DNA of 64,000 nucleotides from Pyxidicoccus sp. MSG2 (GCF_026626705.1 NZ_JAPNKC010000001.1:6838001-6902000); one strand, 5' to 3'. Counted from the stretch's first letter, positions 17,451-27,035 are shown. The notes: generated by a model from the sequence alone, not told the origin. Made by a program: numbers and translations.

Positions 17451-18356
17451 TCAGCGGAACAGGGGCGGCACGGGGAGCGCCGCGAGCGTGGCGGCGAGGT
17501 CCCCGCGCTGCTGGTGGAATGCGCGCAGGAAGTCATGTGCCGCCCGGTGGGCCTCCGGCAGCATGGGCGGAGGGGCCGTCGGCGGCGCGCCCCAGGTGGG
17601 GCGGGTGAGCACGGCGAGGAAGGGCCGCACGTCGTGCGTGCCCAGCAGCAGACGGATGGGACCCGGTCCGTGCAACACCCGGTGCCGCCGTCCGTCATGC
17701 CCGCGCTGGAGGGTCCGGGACATGGCGCAGGCGCGCTTGAGGTAATCGTTGAAGGCCCGCTGGCCTCCGGGCAGCAGCAGCAACCGACGCAGGAGCGTCG
17801 CGAGCAAGCCGCGGTCGAGCTCCAGGGCACGCCACCGTCGCTGGAGCCGCCACGCCCGCTGGCGTGCCTCGCGAAGCTCCCGTTCCGCGGTGCTCTCGAA
17901 GTGCGTGTCCCAGCTCAGGTGGCTCAGCGCGTGCTCGCCGATGAGGCCCTCGGGGAGGGCGCCTCGCACGTGCGACAGGCGTACATCACGCGGCAGGTCC
18001 GCGGTGACGGCGCGGGCCCAGCGCTGGAAGGGGTTGACCTTGTCCCGCGCACGGCGCCCCCACACGACGCGGCGCATCTTGCGCGTGGAGTCCGCGTCGA
18101 GGTCCGGACAGTCGTCCGCGAGCTCGGGGTCGTGTTCGAGCTGGTTCATGCGGCCGCGGACGGCATGCCGGGTGCTCCGGCTGATGGCCGCGCGCGCCTG
18201 GCGAGCCCCCTTTCGTCCGGTGGAGGGCAGCAGGCTCCGGGCCATCTCGTATGCTTTGTCGTCGCCGTGGACCAAGGGAACCCCCCGTTTCTCCGCGAAG
18301 GACGCCAGGGGCTCCGCTTCCTGACGCGGGGCCCGAGCCGTGTTTTCGTGCGACAC
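17451..18356 (-). CDS. Hypothetical basic protein
   Basis: Unrecognised protein of about 301 aa, very rich in Arg and Ala, with no signal peptide. Leu/Arg-rich helices dominate the middle (ARQRAWRLQRRWRALELDRG). I chose the GTG at 18356 because starting further upstream would overlap the divergent lipoprotein gene. The ATG codons further in, at MARSLLPS or MNQLEHDP, are alternatives. The 48-base gap to the lipoprotein probably holds divergent promoters. Confidence 0.6.
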   Translation of the reverse strand: MSHENTARAPRQEAEPLASFAEKRGVPLVHGDDKAYEMARSLLPSTGRKGARQARAAISRSTRHAVRGRMNQLEHDPELADDCPDLDADSTRKMRRVVWGRRARDKVNPFQRWARAVTADLPRDVRLSHVRGALPEGLIGEHALSHLSWDTHFESTAERELREARQRAWRLQRRWRALELDRGLLATLLRRLLLLPGGQRAFNDYLKRACAMSRTLQRGHDGRRHRVLHGPGPIRLLLGTHDVRPFLAVLTRPTWGAPPTAPPPMLPEAHRAAHDFLRAFHQQRGDLAATLAALPVPPLFR

Positions 18357-18404
18357 GAGGCCGGTGGAGCCGTTCCTCTTGCGCGCACCCCGCGCCCATC
18401 CCCC

Positions 18405-20159
18405 ATGACCCCCAAGCACCTGCTGCCCCTGTCCCTGTTCGTCCTCGCCGCGTGTGGCGGCGGCTCCAAGCCTGCTCCGGAGCCCACGCCGGACCCGACG
18501 CCCGCCAGCTGCGACGCCACGGGCCTGTCCGTGACGCTGCTTTCCCCCACGGGCCCGGTGACGACGCGGGGCGTGGTGCCGGTGGCGCTCGCCATCTCCG
18601 GGCAGGTGGACCGGGTGGACCTGATGCGCGACGGCCTGGTGCTGGCGACGCTGACCGCGCCGTACACCTTCGAGTGGGACACTGCGTCCGTGGCCGAGGG
18701 CACCTACCAGCTCCTGGGCCGCGCCACCTGCGGCACGACGCGAGTCACCAGCGCCATCCAGCCGGTGGTGGTGGACCGGACGCCGCCCTCCCTCACCGAG
18801 CGCTCACCCGCGCCCGGCGCGGAGGTCGCCGCGGGCGGCGCCATCCGGCTGGACTTCTCCGAGCCCCTGCTGCCCTCCAGCGTCACCGCGGACTCCCTCG
18901 CGCTGAAGGTGGACGGACAGCACGTGGAGGCGAGCGTCGCCCTGTCCCCGGACGGACGCACGCTGACGCTGACGCCGGCACAGCCCCTGGTGGCCCCGGC
19001 GAGCGCCGAGGTGACGCTGACGGACGCGCTGACGGACGGCGTGGGCAACGCGGTGGTGCCTCCCGCGCCGTGGACGTTCTCGGTGCCGCGCTGGCTGGAC
19101 GCCCAGGGGGCCGTGACGCTCGCGGCGGCCAACGAGCGCTTCGCTCAGCCTCCCATCCTCCAGCTCGACACCGCGGGCCGGCCCGCGCTGGTCTTCCGTG
19201 TCGCGAGCGGGCCCACGGGCGCCTACGCGGCGCGGACCTCGCGCTGGACGGGCAGCGCGTGGACGCCCCTGGTGGACAGCGGGGGCTCCGGCTCGCTCGC
19301 CGTCGCCTTCGCCATGGGGAAGGAGGACCGCATCATGCTCTCGGACCTCCGCGATGTCGGGGGCTGGCGCCTCGACCTCGAGTACCACACGCCCCGGCGG
19401 ACTCCGGCGAGCGACTTCATCTTCAACTGCGAGTCCCCCGTCGCGGCGGTGGGGCCCCGGGGCCTGGGCGTGGTCGCCGCCGCCTACGCCATCAGCCGGG
19501 TTCCTCCATTCGTCATCCTCGTCGAGGGCTTTGGCGACAACGGACAGGTCGAGTTCCCCGACCTGCCGGGCGCGCACGAAGACGAGGACCAGCGTCTTCC
19601 CGCGCTCGCCATGGATGCGGAGGACCGTCCCGTGGTGGCCTGGCTGGATGAGCGCGGCGCCATCGCCGTGGCTCGCTGGAAGGGCACGTTCTGGGAGTTG
19701 CTGGGCACCCGTCTTCCGACGCAGGGCCTCAGTGGCGAGCCCACCCTGCGTGTCGACGCGCAGGGGCGGTTCGTCCTGGCCTGGCGCGAGGTGGAGGGCA
19801 GCGAGAGCCGGGTGCGTCTGCACCGCTTCACCACCGGCGACTGGTCCGCGATGGCGTCTCCGTCCGGAGTGGCCCCGCCGCCCGCCGCCGCGCCCTCGCT
19901 TGCGATGGACCTGGATGCCGAGGGCAACCCCGTGCTGGCCTGGACGGAGGCTGGCTCGCCCGCGAAGGTGAGGGTGATGCGCTATTCCGGCTCCGGGTGG
20001 ACGTCGCTCGACGAGGTGTCGCGCGCGGGCGTGGACGTCCTCGTGGGACGGGGAGGGCTGGAATTGGATGGCCGGGGGCAGCCGGTGCTGGCCACGGCGG
20101 TGCGCGCGGCGGAGGTGTCGGACGTGCGGGTCTGGCGCGTCAACCGCCTGGAGCCGTAG
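18405..20159 (+). CDS. Ig-like domain lipoprotein
   Basis: 584 aa. Lipoprotein signal MTPKHLLPLSLFVLAAC with Cys17. After a Pro/Thr linker, residues 35-130 look like a bacterial Ig-like domain (VPVALAISGQVDRVDLMRDG) and 130-230 like an SbsA-type Ig domain (DRTPPSLTERSPAPGAEVA, IRLDFSEPL). The remaining ~350 residues are repeats of a beta-propeller kind: blocks containing LALDxxGxPVLAW/RPVVAWLDE recur at roughly 50-residue intervals. Probably anchored to the outer membrane facing out. Possible roles are adhesion or binding; no enzyme motif is visible. Confidence 0.82.
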   Translation: MTPKHLLPLSLFVLAACGGGSKPAPEPTPDPTPASCDATGLSVTLLSPTGPVTTRGVVPVALAISGQVDRVDLMRDGLVLATLTAPYTFEWDTASVAEGTYQLLGRATCGTTRVTSAIQPVVVDRTPPSLTERSPAPGAEVAAGGAIRLDFSEPLLPSSVTADSLALKVDGQHVEASVALSPDGRTLTLTPAQPLVAPASAEVTLTDALTDGVGNAVVPPAPWTFSVPRWLDAQGAVTLAAANERFAQPPILQLDTAGRPALVFRVASGPTGAYAARTSRWTGSAWTPLVDSGGSGSLAVAFAMGKEDRIMLSDLRDVGGWRLDLEYHTPRRTPASDFIFNCESPVAAVGPRGLGVVAAAYAISRVPPFVILVEGFGDNGQVEFPDLPGAHEDEDQRLPALAMDAEDRPVVAWLDERGAIAVARWKGTFWELLGTRLPTQGLSGEPTLRVDAQGRFVLAWREVEGSESRVRLHRFTTGDWSAMASPSGVAPPPAAAPSLAMDLDAEGNPVLAWTEAGSPAKVRVMRYSGSGWTSLDEVSRAGVDVLVGRGGLELDGRGQPVLATAVRAAEVSDVRVWRVNRLEP

Positions 20160-20228
20160 TCGCCGGGTGGAGGGCACTTCGCCCGCGCGGCGCTTGCCTC
20201 GGGTCTCCGCTCCTCCGAGGCTGTGCCC

Positions 20229-21422
20229 ATGCTTGCAAGGACGTTGCTTCGAAGGTGCTTCGCCTGGGCCCTGGTGGCCACCGCCCTCACGGGCTGCTCC
20301 GTGGCCCGGGTGAACCTGGCTCCGCCCACTGGAGATGAAGTGACGCTGCTGGTGCCCGGCTACCGCGGCAGCTTTCTCTTCACGGAGGGGCCGGAGCCCG
20401 AGCGTGCGTGGTTCTCGCCGGGGGACGTCGTCACTCGTGGGGAGCGCTCGCTCGCGCTGCCGTTTCCGGGACAGCGCCCCGCGTCCCGCTTCGGTCCCCT
20501 GGTGCCGGACGGGCCGATGACGAAGCTCACGCTCATCCCGCTGCTCGCGTCCATCGACGTGTATCGCCCGGTGATGGAGTTCGGCCGCGAGCGGCTCCCG
20601 GGCTTCTCCGCGTTCGGCTACGACTGGCGGCGCGATGTGCGCGAGAGCGCGGGGAAGCTGTGTGCGCGCATCGAGCAACTCGTGGCCGAGGGCGGGGGAC
20701 GGCGCAAGGTGAACCTCGTGGTGCACAGCATGGGCGGGCTGGTCGCGCTGCACTGCTTGCTGCACGGAGGCTCGGAGCCGGGCACGCAGCCGTGGGCGGG
20801 CGCCGCGCACGTGCAGCGCGTGGTGTTCGTGGGCACGCCCTTCCGGGGCTCTCCGGGCATCTTCGACGACCTGCTCGAAGGCACCGCCACCGGACGGAAC
20901 ACGGCGCTGCTCCGCCCCGAGGCCCTCTTCACCTTCGCGTCCTCCTTCCAGTTGCTGCCGTGGCGGGGCGACTTCTTCGTGGACGCGGCGGGCGCGCCCG
21001 TCGCCCTGGATGCCTTCGCGCCGGAGCAGTGGTGGCAGCGGGGCTGGAGTGTCTTCGAGGAGGCCGCGCTGCGCGAGGACATGGCCTACCGCGAGCAGCT
21101 CGCCCGCATGTTGGAGGCCCGTCGCGCGCTCGCCGACGCGCTGGCGCCGCGCGAAGGACTGCCGCCGCCTCCCTTCCAGACGCTCGTCGTCGTCGGCACG
21201 GGGCGGCCCACCACGAGCGGCTACCGGATGAAGGACGGCGTGCTGGACGTGGATGACGAGGCGAAGGCCGACGGGGACGGCGCCGTGCTCGCCACGAGCG
21301 CCGTGCCCGCGCTGCCCCTGCCGTTCGAGCGCCTGGACAGCCGCGCCGAACACGTGGCGCTGATGTCCGATGACGAGGTGCTCCGCGCCATCGCGCGGTT
21401 CCTCGGACATCCCGTGCCGTGA
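20229..21422 (+). CDS. LCAT-like lipase/acyltransferase lipoprotein
   Basis: 397-aa predicted lipoprotein (lipobox ALTGC near residue 20). The catalytic domain is of the lecithin:cholesterol acyltransferase alpha/beta-hydrolase type: LLVPGYRGS oxyanion region, FGYDWRRDVRES, nucleophile motif VVHSMGGLVALH with Ser167, then FVGTPFRGSPG. A late Asp and His (DGDGAVLATSA; AEHVALM) complete a plausible triad. Likely acts on phospholipids or other esters at the cell surface. The ATG at 20229 was chosen over a GTG six bases upstream because of spacing from CGAGG. It converges on the P450 gene. Confidence 0.85.
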   Translation: MLARTLLRRCFAWALVATALTGCSVARVNLAPPTGDEVTLLVPGYRGSFLFTEGPEPERAWFSPGDVVTRGERSLALPFPGQRPASRFGPLVPDGPMTKLTLIPLLASIDVYRPVMEFGRERLPGFSAFGYDWRRDVRESAGKLCARIEQLVAEGGGRRKVNLVVHSMGGLVALHCLLHGGSEPGTQPWAGAAHVQRVVFVGTPFRGSPGIFDDLLEGTATGRNTALLRPEALFTFASSFQLLPWRGDFFVDAAGAPVALDAFAPEQWWQRGWSVFEEAALREDMAYREQLARMLEARRALADALAPREGLPPPPFQTLVVVGTGRPTTSGYRMKDGVLDVDDEAKADGDGAVLATSAVPALPLPFERLDSRAEHVALMSDDEVLRAIARFLGHPVP

Positions 21423-21459
21423 CGGCGCGCCCTCTTCACGGCCGGGGTGTTGGGGCTCC

Positions 21460-21488
21460 GGTCCGCCCGCGTCGTGAGCAGGCGGACC
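21460..21488. terminator. Bidirectional terminator between convergent genes
   Basis: GGTCCGCC at 21460-21467 pairs with GGCGGACC at 21481-21488 across a 13-base loop that can add two more pairs. It lies midway in the 81-base gap between the convergent lipase and P450 genes. Confidence 0.6.
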
Positions 21489-21503
21489 CTGTCGCTTCTG
21501 GCG

Positions 21504-22688
21504 TCAGGCCGGGGTGAGCTCCACCGGAAGCGTCTGGGGCCCGTGGATGGTGAGGCCGGGGAGCCACTGGATGTCCGGGGAGCGGAGCTTCACGGCGCGG
21601 ATGCGGGGGACGAGCGCCTCCAGCGCGAGTCGGGCCTCCATCCGCGCGAGCTGCGCGCCCAGGCAGAAGTGGATGCCATGCCCGAAGGCGAGGTGCTGGG
21701 TGCCCTTGTCGCGGCCGGGGAGGAACCGGTCCGGCTGCTCGAACACGCGCTCGTCTCGATTGGCGCTCCCCACCAGGCCCATGACGAAGCTGCCCGCGGG
21801 CACCTTCGTGCCGGACAGCTCCACGTCCGTCACCGCGATGCGGAAGGCGAACTGGGTGGGGGACTCGTAGCGGAGCACCTCCTCGACGAAGCGGGGGATG
21901 TGCGCCTTGTCCGCCCGCGCGTGCTCGAGCTGCTCGGGGAAGCGGGCGAGCAGGATGGCCGCGTTGCCGATGAGCTGCGCCGTCGTCTCCATGCCCGCGG
22001 GCAGCAGCAGGAAGAGGAAGGAGAGGACCTCCGCGTCGGTGAGCTGGCGGCCCTCCACCTCCGCGCGGAGCAGGTCGCTCACCATGTCGTCCCCGGGCTG
22101 GCGGCGGCGCGCGGCGATGACGTCGCCGAGATAGGTCTCCATCTCCTTCACGGTGTCGCGGATGCCCTGGTGCTGCTCGGGCACGGCGGAGGTGATGAGG
22201 CCCATGTTCACCGACCAGCGCTTGAACTCGGTGAAGGTGGACGGCTCCAGGCCCAGCATGCGGCCAATGACATTGCGCGGCAGCACGAAGGAGAGGGCGT
22301 CCACGAAGTCCACCTCGCGCTGGCGGACGGCGGCCTCGGCCAGTGTCTCGGCTTCGTGGCGTACCTGGGCCTCCATACGTGCCATGCCCGAGGTGCCGAA
22401 GGCGCGGTTCACCAGCGCGCGGAGCTGCGTGTGGCGCGGCGGGTCTCTCGTGACGAGCGACTGTGCCACCGGGTTGGGCCCGAGCCACGGGGGCTCGGCC
22501 GTCACCGCGAGCGCCTCGGAGGAGAAGTGCTGCGAGTCCTTCTGAATCGCGCGCACGTCGTCGTAGCGGGCGGCGGCCCAGGCACCGAAGGGCTCGATGC
22601 GGCAGAGGCCGGGCTCGGCGCGCATGCGCGCGTACAGGTCCAGGCGCTCGGCGTCGGTGGTGGGGGCGAACAAGTCGTACGTCTGCAA
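21504..22688 (-). CDS. Cytochrome P450
   Basis: 394-aa soluble bacterial P450, a normal length. I-helix motif AGMETT (oxygen activation) near residue 240, ExxR in EEVLRYESP near 285, and the haem loop FGHGIHFCLGAQLARME with Cys342 as thiolate ligand. No ferredoxin or reductase gene is adjacent, so electrons come from partners elsewhere. The substrate is unknown. It is transcribed alone, 59 bases after the recX start and on the same strand as recX. The lipid-active enzymes nearby may be coincidental. Confidence 0.93.
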   Translation of the reverse strand: MQTYDLFAPTTDAERLDLYARMRAEPGLCRIEPFGAWAAARYDDVRAIQKDSQHFSSEALAVTAEPPWLGPNPVAQSLVTRDPPRHTQLRALVNRAFGTSGMARMEAQVRHEAETLAEAAVRQREVDFVDALSFVLPRNVIGRMLGLEPSTFTEFKRWSVNMGLITSAVPEQHQGIRDTVKEMETYLGDVIAARRRQPGDDMVSDLLRAEVEGRQLTDAEVLSFLFLLLPAGMETTAQLIGNAAILLARFPEQLEHARADKAHIPRFVEEVLRYESPTQFAFRIAVTDVELSGTKVPAGSFVMGLVGSANRDERVFEQPDRFLPGRDKGTQHLAFGHGIHFCLGAQLARMEARLALEALVPRIRAVKLRSPDIQWLPGLTIHGPQTLPVELTPA

Positions 22689-22747
22689 CGGTGTCTCCGC
22701 GAGAGAAGGGACTCCGTTGGGGATACGGACGATGGAGCGCGGGCTGG

Positions 22748-23317
22748 CTACGCGGGGTCCGAGTCGATGACCTTCTTCGCGATGCCGAAGGGGAAGCCCG
22801 CCCGTGCGAGGGAGGCGAGGTCTTTCTGGCGGTTCTCCTCGCGCGTCTGCGCGTTCTTCCGGAAGGGACCCAGGCGCTTCTTCCTCGCCCAGATGCGCGC
22901 GGCGTCCTCGTCGGAGACCTCGGACGTGGCGTCCGCCACCTTCCGGGCGACGAGCTCCGAGGAGACGCCCTTCATCCGGAGCTTCTGGGCAATCATCCGG
23001 GTGCTGCGGCCGGAGGCGCGCAGGGATGTGGCCTTCATCCGCGCGTAGGCCTCGTCATTGAGGAGCCCGTTGCGGACGAGCTTGGCCATGAGCGCGTCCA
23101 TCCACCCGAGCGCCTCCGCGCGGTCTCCGCCGTGGAACTTGAGGGACTTGTCCACCCGGCGCATCAACACACGCTGGAGCTGGCTCTGTGTGGCTGCGTA
23201 CCGCTTCAGGTAGTGCAGCGCGGCGTTCTCCAGGTACGTGGGCGACACCTTCCGGGGCCGCTTCTGCTTCAGTGGGCGCGCCGCCTTCCTGTCCTGGTCG
23301 TCCCGCGACTCGTCCAT
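22748..23317 (-). CDS. recX: RecX-family regulator of RecA
   Basis: 189 aa, helical and basic. RecX repeats are visible: ALHYLKRYAATQSQLQRVL (first), LVRNGLLNDEAYARM with the typical LNDxxYA element, and LRASGRSTRMIAQKLRMKGV. RecX binds RecA filaments and limits strand exchange. The ATG at 23317 begins MDESRDDQ; the longer upstream frame is low-complexity and unlikely. recA is not next to it, as is usual in myxobacteria to my knowledge. The 298 bases between it and the VOC gene show nothing I can name. Confidence 0.85.
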   Translation of the reverse strand: MDESRDDQDRKAARPLKQKRPRKVSPTYLENAALHYLKRYAATQSQLQRVLMRRVDKSLKFHGGDRAEALGWMDALMAKLVRNGLLNDEAYARMKATSLRASGRSTRMIAQKLRMKGVSSELVARKVADATSEVSDEDAARIWARKKRLGPFRKNAQTREENRQKDLASLARAGFPFGIAKKVIDSDPA

Positions 23318-23615
23318 GACAGCGGGTCTACCACCCGGGTCTGACGGGCTGAAGCGCGGTTGCGAAACCGGGGAGGTGGGCTCGCGAGACGCCCCGTCAT
23401 CCGCCCGCCCGGCCGCCCGCTCCACTCACGTGTCGGCGTGCCTTCCCGATGCGCGGCGCCGTCTCCACCCATGAGTGCACTCGCACCTTTCGCATCTTGT
23501 CGCGCCGCTGGAATGGCCGCTTCCACTCGCGTCCTCCCGGACGCCGCGAAGACGGCCATCCACCGCCACATGTCGGAGAAGGACCCGAAGGCCTCTCACG
23601 ACTCGTGAACCGGCG

Positions 23616-24017
23616 TCAGTCCTTCTTCGCCGACTCGAACAGCGCGGACACCGCGCCGGACGGGTCCTCGATGAGGCAGAAGCGGCCCATGCCTCCGGCG
23701 GACCGCACCTGGCCGCGCACCTTGCCGCCCATCGCGGTGACGCGCTCCAGGCTGCGGTCCAGGTTCTCCACGGTGATGTAGACCACCCACCCGCCCGGCA
23801 TGTCCGCGTTGGGGCCCCGCGCGTGGCACACGCCCCCGGCGGGTGTCTCGCTGCCGGCCGGAGTCATCACGAAGTCTTCGTACCCGCCCATGTCCAGGCC
23901 GCTCGCCGTCCAGCCCACCACGTCCCGGTAGAAGTCCTTCACCTTCACGGCGTCCTTCACCGTGAGGTCCATCCAACCCACGCTGCCCACCACCGCCGGC
24001 TTGCCTGTGTCGCTCAT
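23616..24017 (-). CDS. VOC-family protein (glyoxalase/bleomycin-resistance fold)
   Basis: 133 aa, one VOC module pair. Beta-strand motif VGSVGWMDLTVKDAVKVKDFY at the start, a GGWVVYITVENLDRSLE second half, and FCLIEDPSGAVSALFE at the end with the metal-ligand Glu/Asp pattern. Members bind metal and act as dioxygenases, glyoxalases or antibiotic-binding proteins; which one cannot be told from sequence. The start at 24017 gives the family N-terminus (MSDTGKPAVV). Confidence 0.85.
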   Translation of the reverse strand: MSDTGKPAVVGSVGWMDLTVKDAVKVKDFYRDVVGWTASGLDMGGYEDFVMTPAGSETPAGGVCHARGPNADMPGGWVVYITVENLDRSLERVTAMGGKVRGQVRSAGGMGRFCLIEDPSGAVSALFESAKKD

Positions 24018-24155
24018 GTGCGTGCTCCTCCCGGCGGCGCACTCTACTTGTCCGCTCATGGAAGCGTAGACGCTGACAGGTCGTCGTCCTGTCAGCTTCG
24101 ACTGGTATCCCTGGCGTGAGGGCCCGTCCTCCATGGGGGCTCGCGCTGGAGGATG

Positions 24156-24220
24156 CCAATGACGCTTCGATGGGCCGCGCCGCTGCCCCTGGTGCTCGTC
24201 GGCTCCGGCTGTTCGGGCGC
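24156..24220 (+). other. Possible truncated lipoprotein gene start
   Basis: GGAGG followed five bases later by ATG opens MTLRWAAPLPLVLVGSGC, a convincing lipoprotein signal with lipobox GSGC. The frame then runs straight into the antisense of the pilT-like gene, with no coding support beyond. It may be the 5' scar of a deleted lipoprotein gene, or chance. Confidence 0.25.
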
Positions 24221-25330
24221 TCAAATCGACTTGAGCGCCTCTGGGACTTCCCAGTCGGGCTTCAGCCGGGAGATGACCTTGGCGAGGTTCTCCTTGTCCT
24301 GCGCCTTCTCCAGCGCGGCCTCGGGCGTAACCACGTTGTCCTTCACCAGCCGCTCCAAGTGCATGTCCAGGGTCTGCATGCCCTGCCCCTGGCCGGCCTG
24401 CATCTTGGACGCAATCTGGAACACCTTGCCCTCGCGAATCATCGAGGCAATGGCGCTGCCACCCACCAGGATTTCCAGCGCCGCCACGCGGCCCTTGCCG
24501 TCCGCCGTCTTGAGGAGCTGCTGCGCGACGATGCCCGCGAGGCTCTCCGCCAGCATGCCGCGCACCTGGCCCTGCTCCTCGGCGGGGAAGGCGTTGATGA
24601 TGCGGTCGATGGTGGCCGGCGCGCTGTTGGTGTGCACCGTGGCGAACACCAACACGCCGAAGCTCGCCAGCTGCAGCGCCAGCTTCATCGTCTCGTTGGT
24701 GCGAAGCTCGCCGATGAGGATGACGTTCGGGTCCTCGCGGCCCGCCGAGCGGATGGCCGTGGCGAAGCTGGACGCGTGCGGGCCCACCTCGCGGTGCGTC
24801 ACCTGCGCCTTCTGCGACTCGTGCACGAATTCAACAGGGTCCTCGATGGTGAGGACGTGCGCCGGGCGCGTGTGGTTGATGTAGTTGATCATCCCCGCCA
24901 GCGTCGTGGACTTGCCGCTGCCCGTGGGGCCCGTCACCAGCACCAGCCCGCTGCGCCGGTCCGCCAGCTTGCGCACCACCTCCGGCGTCTTCAAATCCTC
25001 CAGCGACAGCACCTTGCTGGGAATGGTGCGGAACACCGCGCCCAGGCCCGTCATCTTGTAGAAGTAGTTGGCGCGGAAGCGGGCCTTGGTGCCGTAGCCG
25101 TAGGCGAAGTCCAGGTCCAGGTCCTCGGTAATCTGGCGCTTCTGCTCCGGGTTGATGAGCTCGAAGAGCAGCGACTCCATCTCCGGCACGCTGAGGGGCG
25201 CCTCGCGCAGCGGCACCAGCTCGCCGCGGATGCGGCCCAGGGGCGGGTAGCCCACGCTCATGTGCAAGTCACTGCCCTTCTGCTCCAGCAGCGAGTCGAA
25301 CAGGGAGGCGATTCGGGGGGTGGCGTTCAT
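24221..25330 (-). CDS. PilT/PilU-type motor ATPase
   Basis: 369 aa, normal length for PilT. N-terminal PAS-like domain with SDLHMSVGYPP, Walker A GPTGSGKST, Asp box (TIEDPVEFVH), Walker B-type VILIGELRTNETM, and the His box (FATVHTNSA). A C-terminal AIRE-like helix region (GKGRVAALEILV) precedes a ~60-residue end. It powers retraction of type IV pili or a related surface machine. It sits one base downstream of a second PilT-like ATPase, so both are made together. Confidence 0.9.
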   Translation of the reverse strand: MNATPRIASLFDSLLEQKGSDLHMSVGYPPLGRIRGELVPLREAPLSVPEMESLLFELINPEQKRQITEDLDLDFAYGYGTKARFRANYFYKMTGLGAVFRTIPSKVLSLEDLKTPEVVRKLADRRSGLVLVTGPTGSGKSTTLAGMINYINHTRPAHVLTIEDPVEFVHESQKAQVTHREVGPHASSFATAIRSAGREDPNVILIGELRTNETMKLALQLASFGVLVFATVHTNSAPATIDRIINAFPAEEQGQVRGMLAESLAGIVAQQLLKTADGKGRVAALEILVGGSAIASMIREGKVFQIASKMQAGQGQGMQTLDMHLERLVKDNVVTPEAALEKAQDKENLAKVISRLKPDWEVPEALKSI

Positions 25331-25331
25331 C

Positions 25332-27035
25332 TCAGGAGCCCTTCCTGCCCATCAGCGAGCCCATCTTGCTCAACAGCCGCGCGCTGTCCTGCGACGTCTC
25401 CGGCGCCGCCACGGTGCCGGGGCGCTTGCCGGTGACGACGGCCTCCAGCTCGTCCGGGTTGTCCGCGAAGCCCTTCGCCACCTCCAGCTTCACCTTGCCG
25501 GAGCGCACCAGGTCCGCGAGCGAGTCCTCGAAGCGGACGATGCCCAGGCTCTTGCCGCGCTGCTGCAGCGACGGAATCTGGAACGTCTTGTTGTCGCGGA
25601 TGAGGTTGCCCAGCGCGACGGAGCCCGGCAGCACCTCCGCCGCGGCCACCATGCCCTTACCGTCCGCGCCCGCCATCAGCCGCTGGCTGACGATGAGGCG
25701 CAGGCCGCTGGACAAGGACAGGCGCACCTGCTGCTGGTCCGCGGGCGGGAAGAGGTCGATGAGCCGGTCGATGGTCTTCGCCGCGCTCGGCGTGTTCATG
25801 GTGCTGATGAGCAGGTGGCCCGTCTCGCTGGCCGCCAGCGCCATGCGCACCGTCTCCGTGTCGCGCAATTCGCCCACCACGATGACGTCCGGGTCCTCGC
25901 GGAGGCTGCCCTTGAGCGCGCTGGCGAAGGTCTTCGTGTGGGAGCCGACCTCACGCTGGCTGATGAGCGCCTTCTTGCGCGGGTGGACGAACTCCACCGG
26001 GTCCTCCACGGTGAGCACGTGGTGCGTCGTCTCGCGGTTGATGATGTCCACGAGCGCCGTCAGCGTGCTCGTCTTGCCGTGGCCGGACGGGCCGGTGATG
26101 ACGATGAGGCCCTGGTGGTGGTGCACCGCCTTGGCGATGTCCCCCGGCAGGCCCAGCGACTCCAGCGTGGGGATGTCGCGGGCAATCACGCGGAAGGTGC
26201 CCTTGAGGCCCGTGCGCTGCCGGCCCACGTTGACCCGGAAGCGCCCCATCTCCGGCGACTCCAGCGAGAAGTCACAGCTGCCCTCGCGCTCCAGCACCGC
26301 GCGCAGCCGCTCGGGCACCACCGGAAGCAGCAGCTCCTCCACGCGCGCCGCGTCCAGCACGCCACCCCGCGGCACCAGCTCGCCGGCGAGGCGGAAGAGG
26401 GGAGGGCGTTCCGCCACCACGTGCACGTCGCTGGCGCCCTGGCTCCGGGCCTCCTCGAGCAGCCCGGCCAGCTCGCGCCACATACCGCCCGACGCGCGGG
26501 GCATGGCACGAGCGGGGGGCGGCGCCACCGCTGGCGCCGGGGCCGCTGCTGCCGGGGCCTGCACCGGAGCTGGCCGGGTGGCGGGTGCGGCGGGTGCGGG
26601 TGCCGCCGCCGGAGGGACGGGCGCGCGCGCGACGGCGGGCGCTGGCGCTGCGGCGGGCGCTGGCGCTGCGGCGGGCTGCGCTGCGGCGGGCTGCGCTGCG
26701 GCGGCGGGCTGCGCGGCGGTGGCCGGCGCGGCGTCCGTCACCCGGGAGAGCCGCAGGTGGAGGAGGTCCCCCCGCCGCATGGCGGCAATGGAGAGCGCGC
26801 CAATCCCGTTGGCATTGACGGACCACTGCACCGGCGTCTCCGCCACGCTGGAGGCGCGGGCCAGGCCCACCATGGCCTGCAGCGCGCGGGTGACGTCTTC
26901 CGTCGTCACGGCCGCGGGGTCCACCGGTTCGTAGCCGTTGCTTCCACGGATCATCGGCGGGCGGCCGGTCGCCAGGGTCAGCTCCGTGACTCCGGGACGC
27001 GACAGGTGCCGCAACAGCTCTGCGAGGGGTTTCAT
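25332..27035 (-). CDS. PilT-like ATPase with extra N-terminal domain and Ala/Pro linker
   Basis: 567 aa, about 200 longer than PilT. Residues 1-95 resemble a second, degenerate PilT N-domain (TELTLATGRPPMIRG). A ~75-residue Ala/Pro linker follows (repeats of AAQPAA type), then a complete PilT: SDVHVVAERPPLFR, Walker A GPSGHGKTS, VEDPVEFVHPRKKA, VIVVGELRDTETV, STMNTPSA (Asn replaces the His of the usual His box). The altered His box and degenerate N-domain suggest a specialised or regulatory subunit forming mixed rings with its neighbour. The start is ATG at 27035. Confidence 0.88.
   Translation of the reverse strand: MKPLAELLRHLSRPGVTELTLATGRPPMIRGSNGYEPVDPAAVTTEDVTRALQAMVGLARASSVAETPVQWSVNANGIGALSIAAMRRGDLLHLRLSRVTDAAPATAAQPAAAAQPAAAQPAAAPAPAAAPAPAVARAPVPPAAAPAPAAPATRPAPVQAPAAAAPAPAVAPPPARAMPRASGGMWRELAGLLEEARSQGASDVHVVAERPPLFRLAGELVPRGGVLDAARVEELLLPVVPERLRAVLEREGSCDFSLESPEMGRFRVNVGRQRTGLKGTFRVIARDIPTLESLGLPGDIAKAVHHHQGLIVITGPSGHGKTSTLTALVDIINRETTHHVLTVEDPVEFVHPRKKALISQREVGSHTKTFASALKGSLREDPDVIVVGELRDTETVRMALAASETGHLLISTMNTPSAAKTIDRLIDLFPPADQQQVRLSLSSGLRLIVSQRLMAGADGKGMVAAAEVLPGSVALGNLIRDNKTFQIPSLQQRGKSLGIVRFEDSLADLVRSGKVKLEVAKGFADNPDELEAVVTGKRPGTVAAPETSQDSARLLSKMGSLMGRKGS

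Noticed and set aside
26500-26760. Low-complexity repeat as a separate element
   Set aside because: It is the Ala/Pro linker of the PilT-like ATPase, in frame and with normal codon use.
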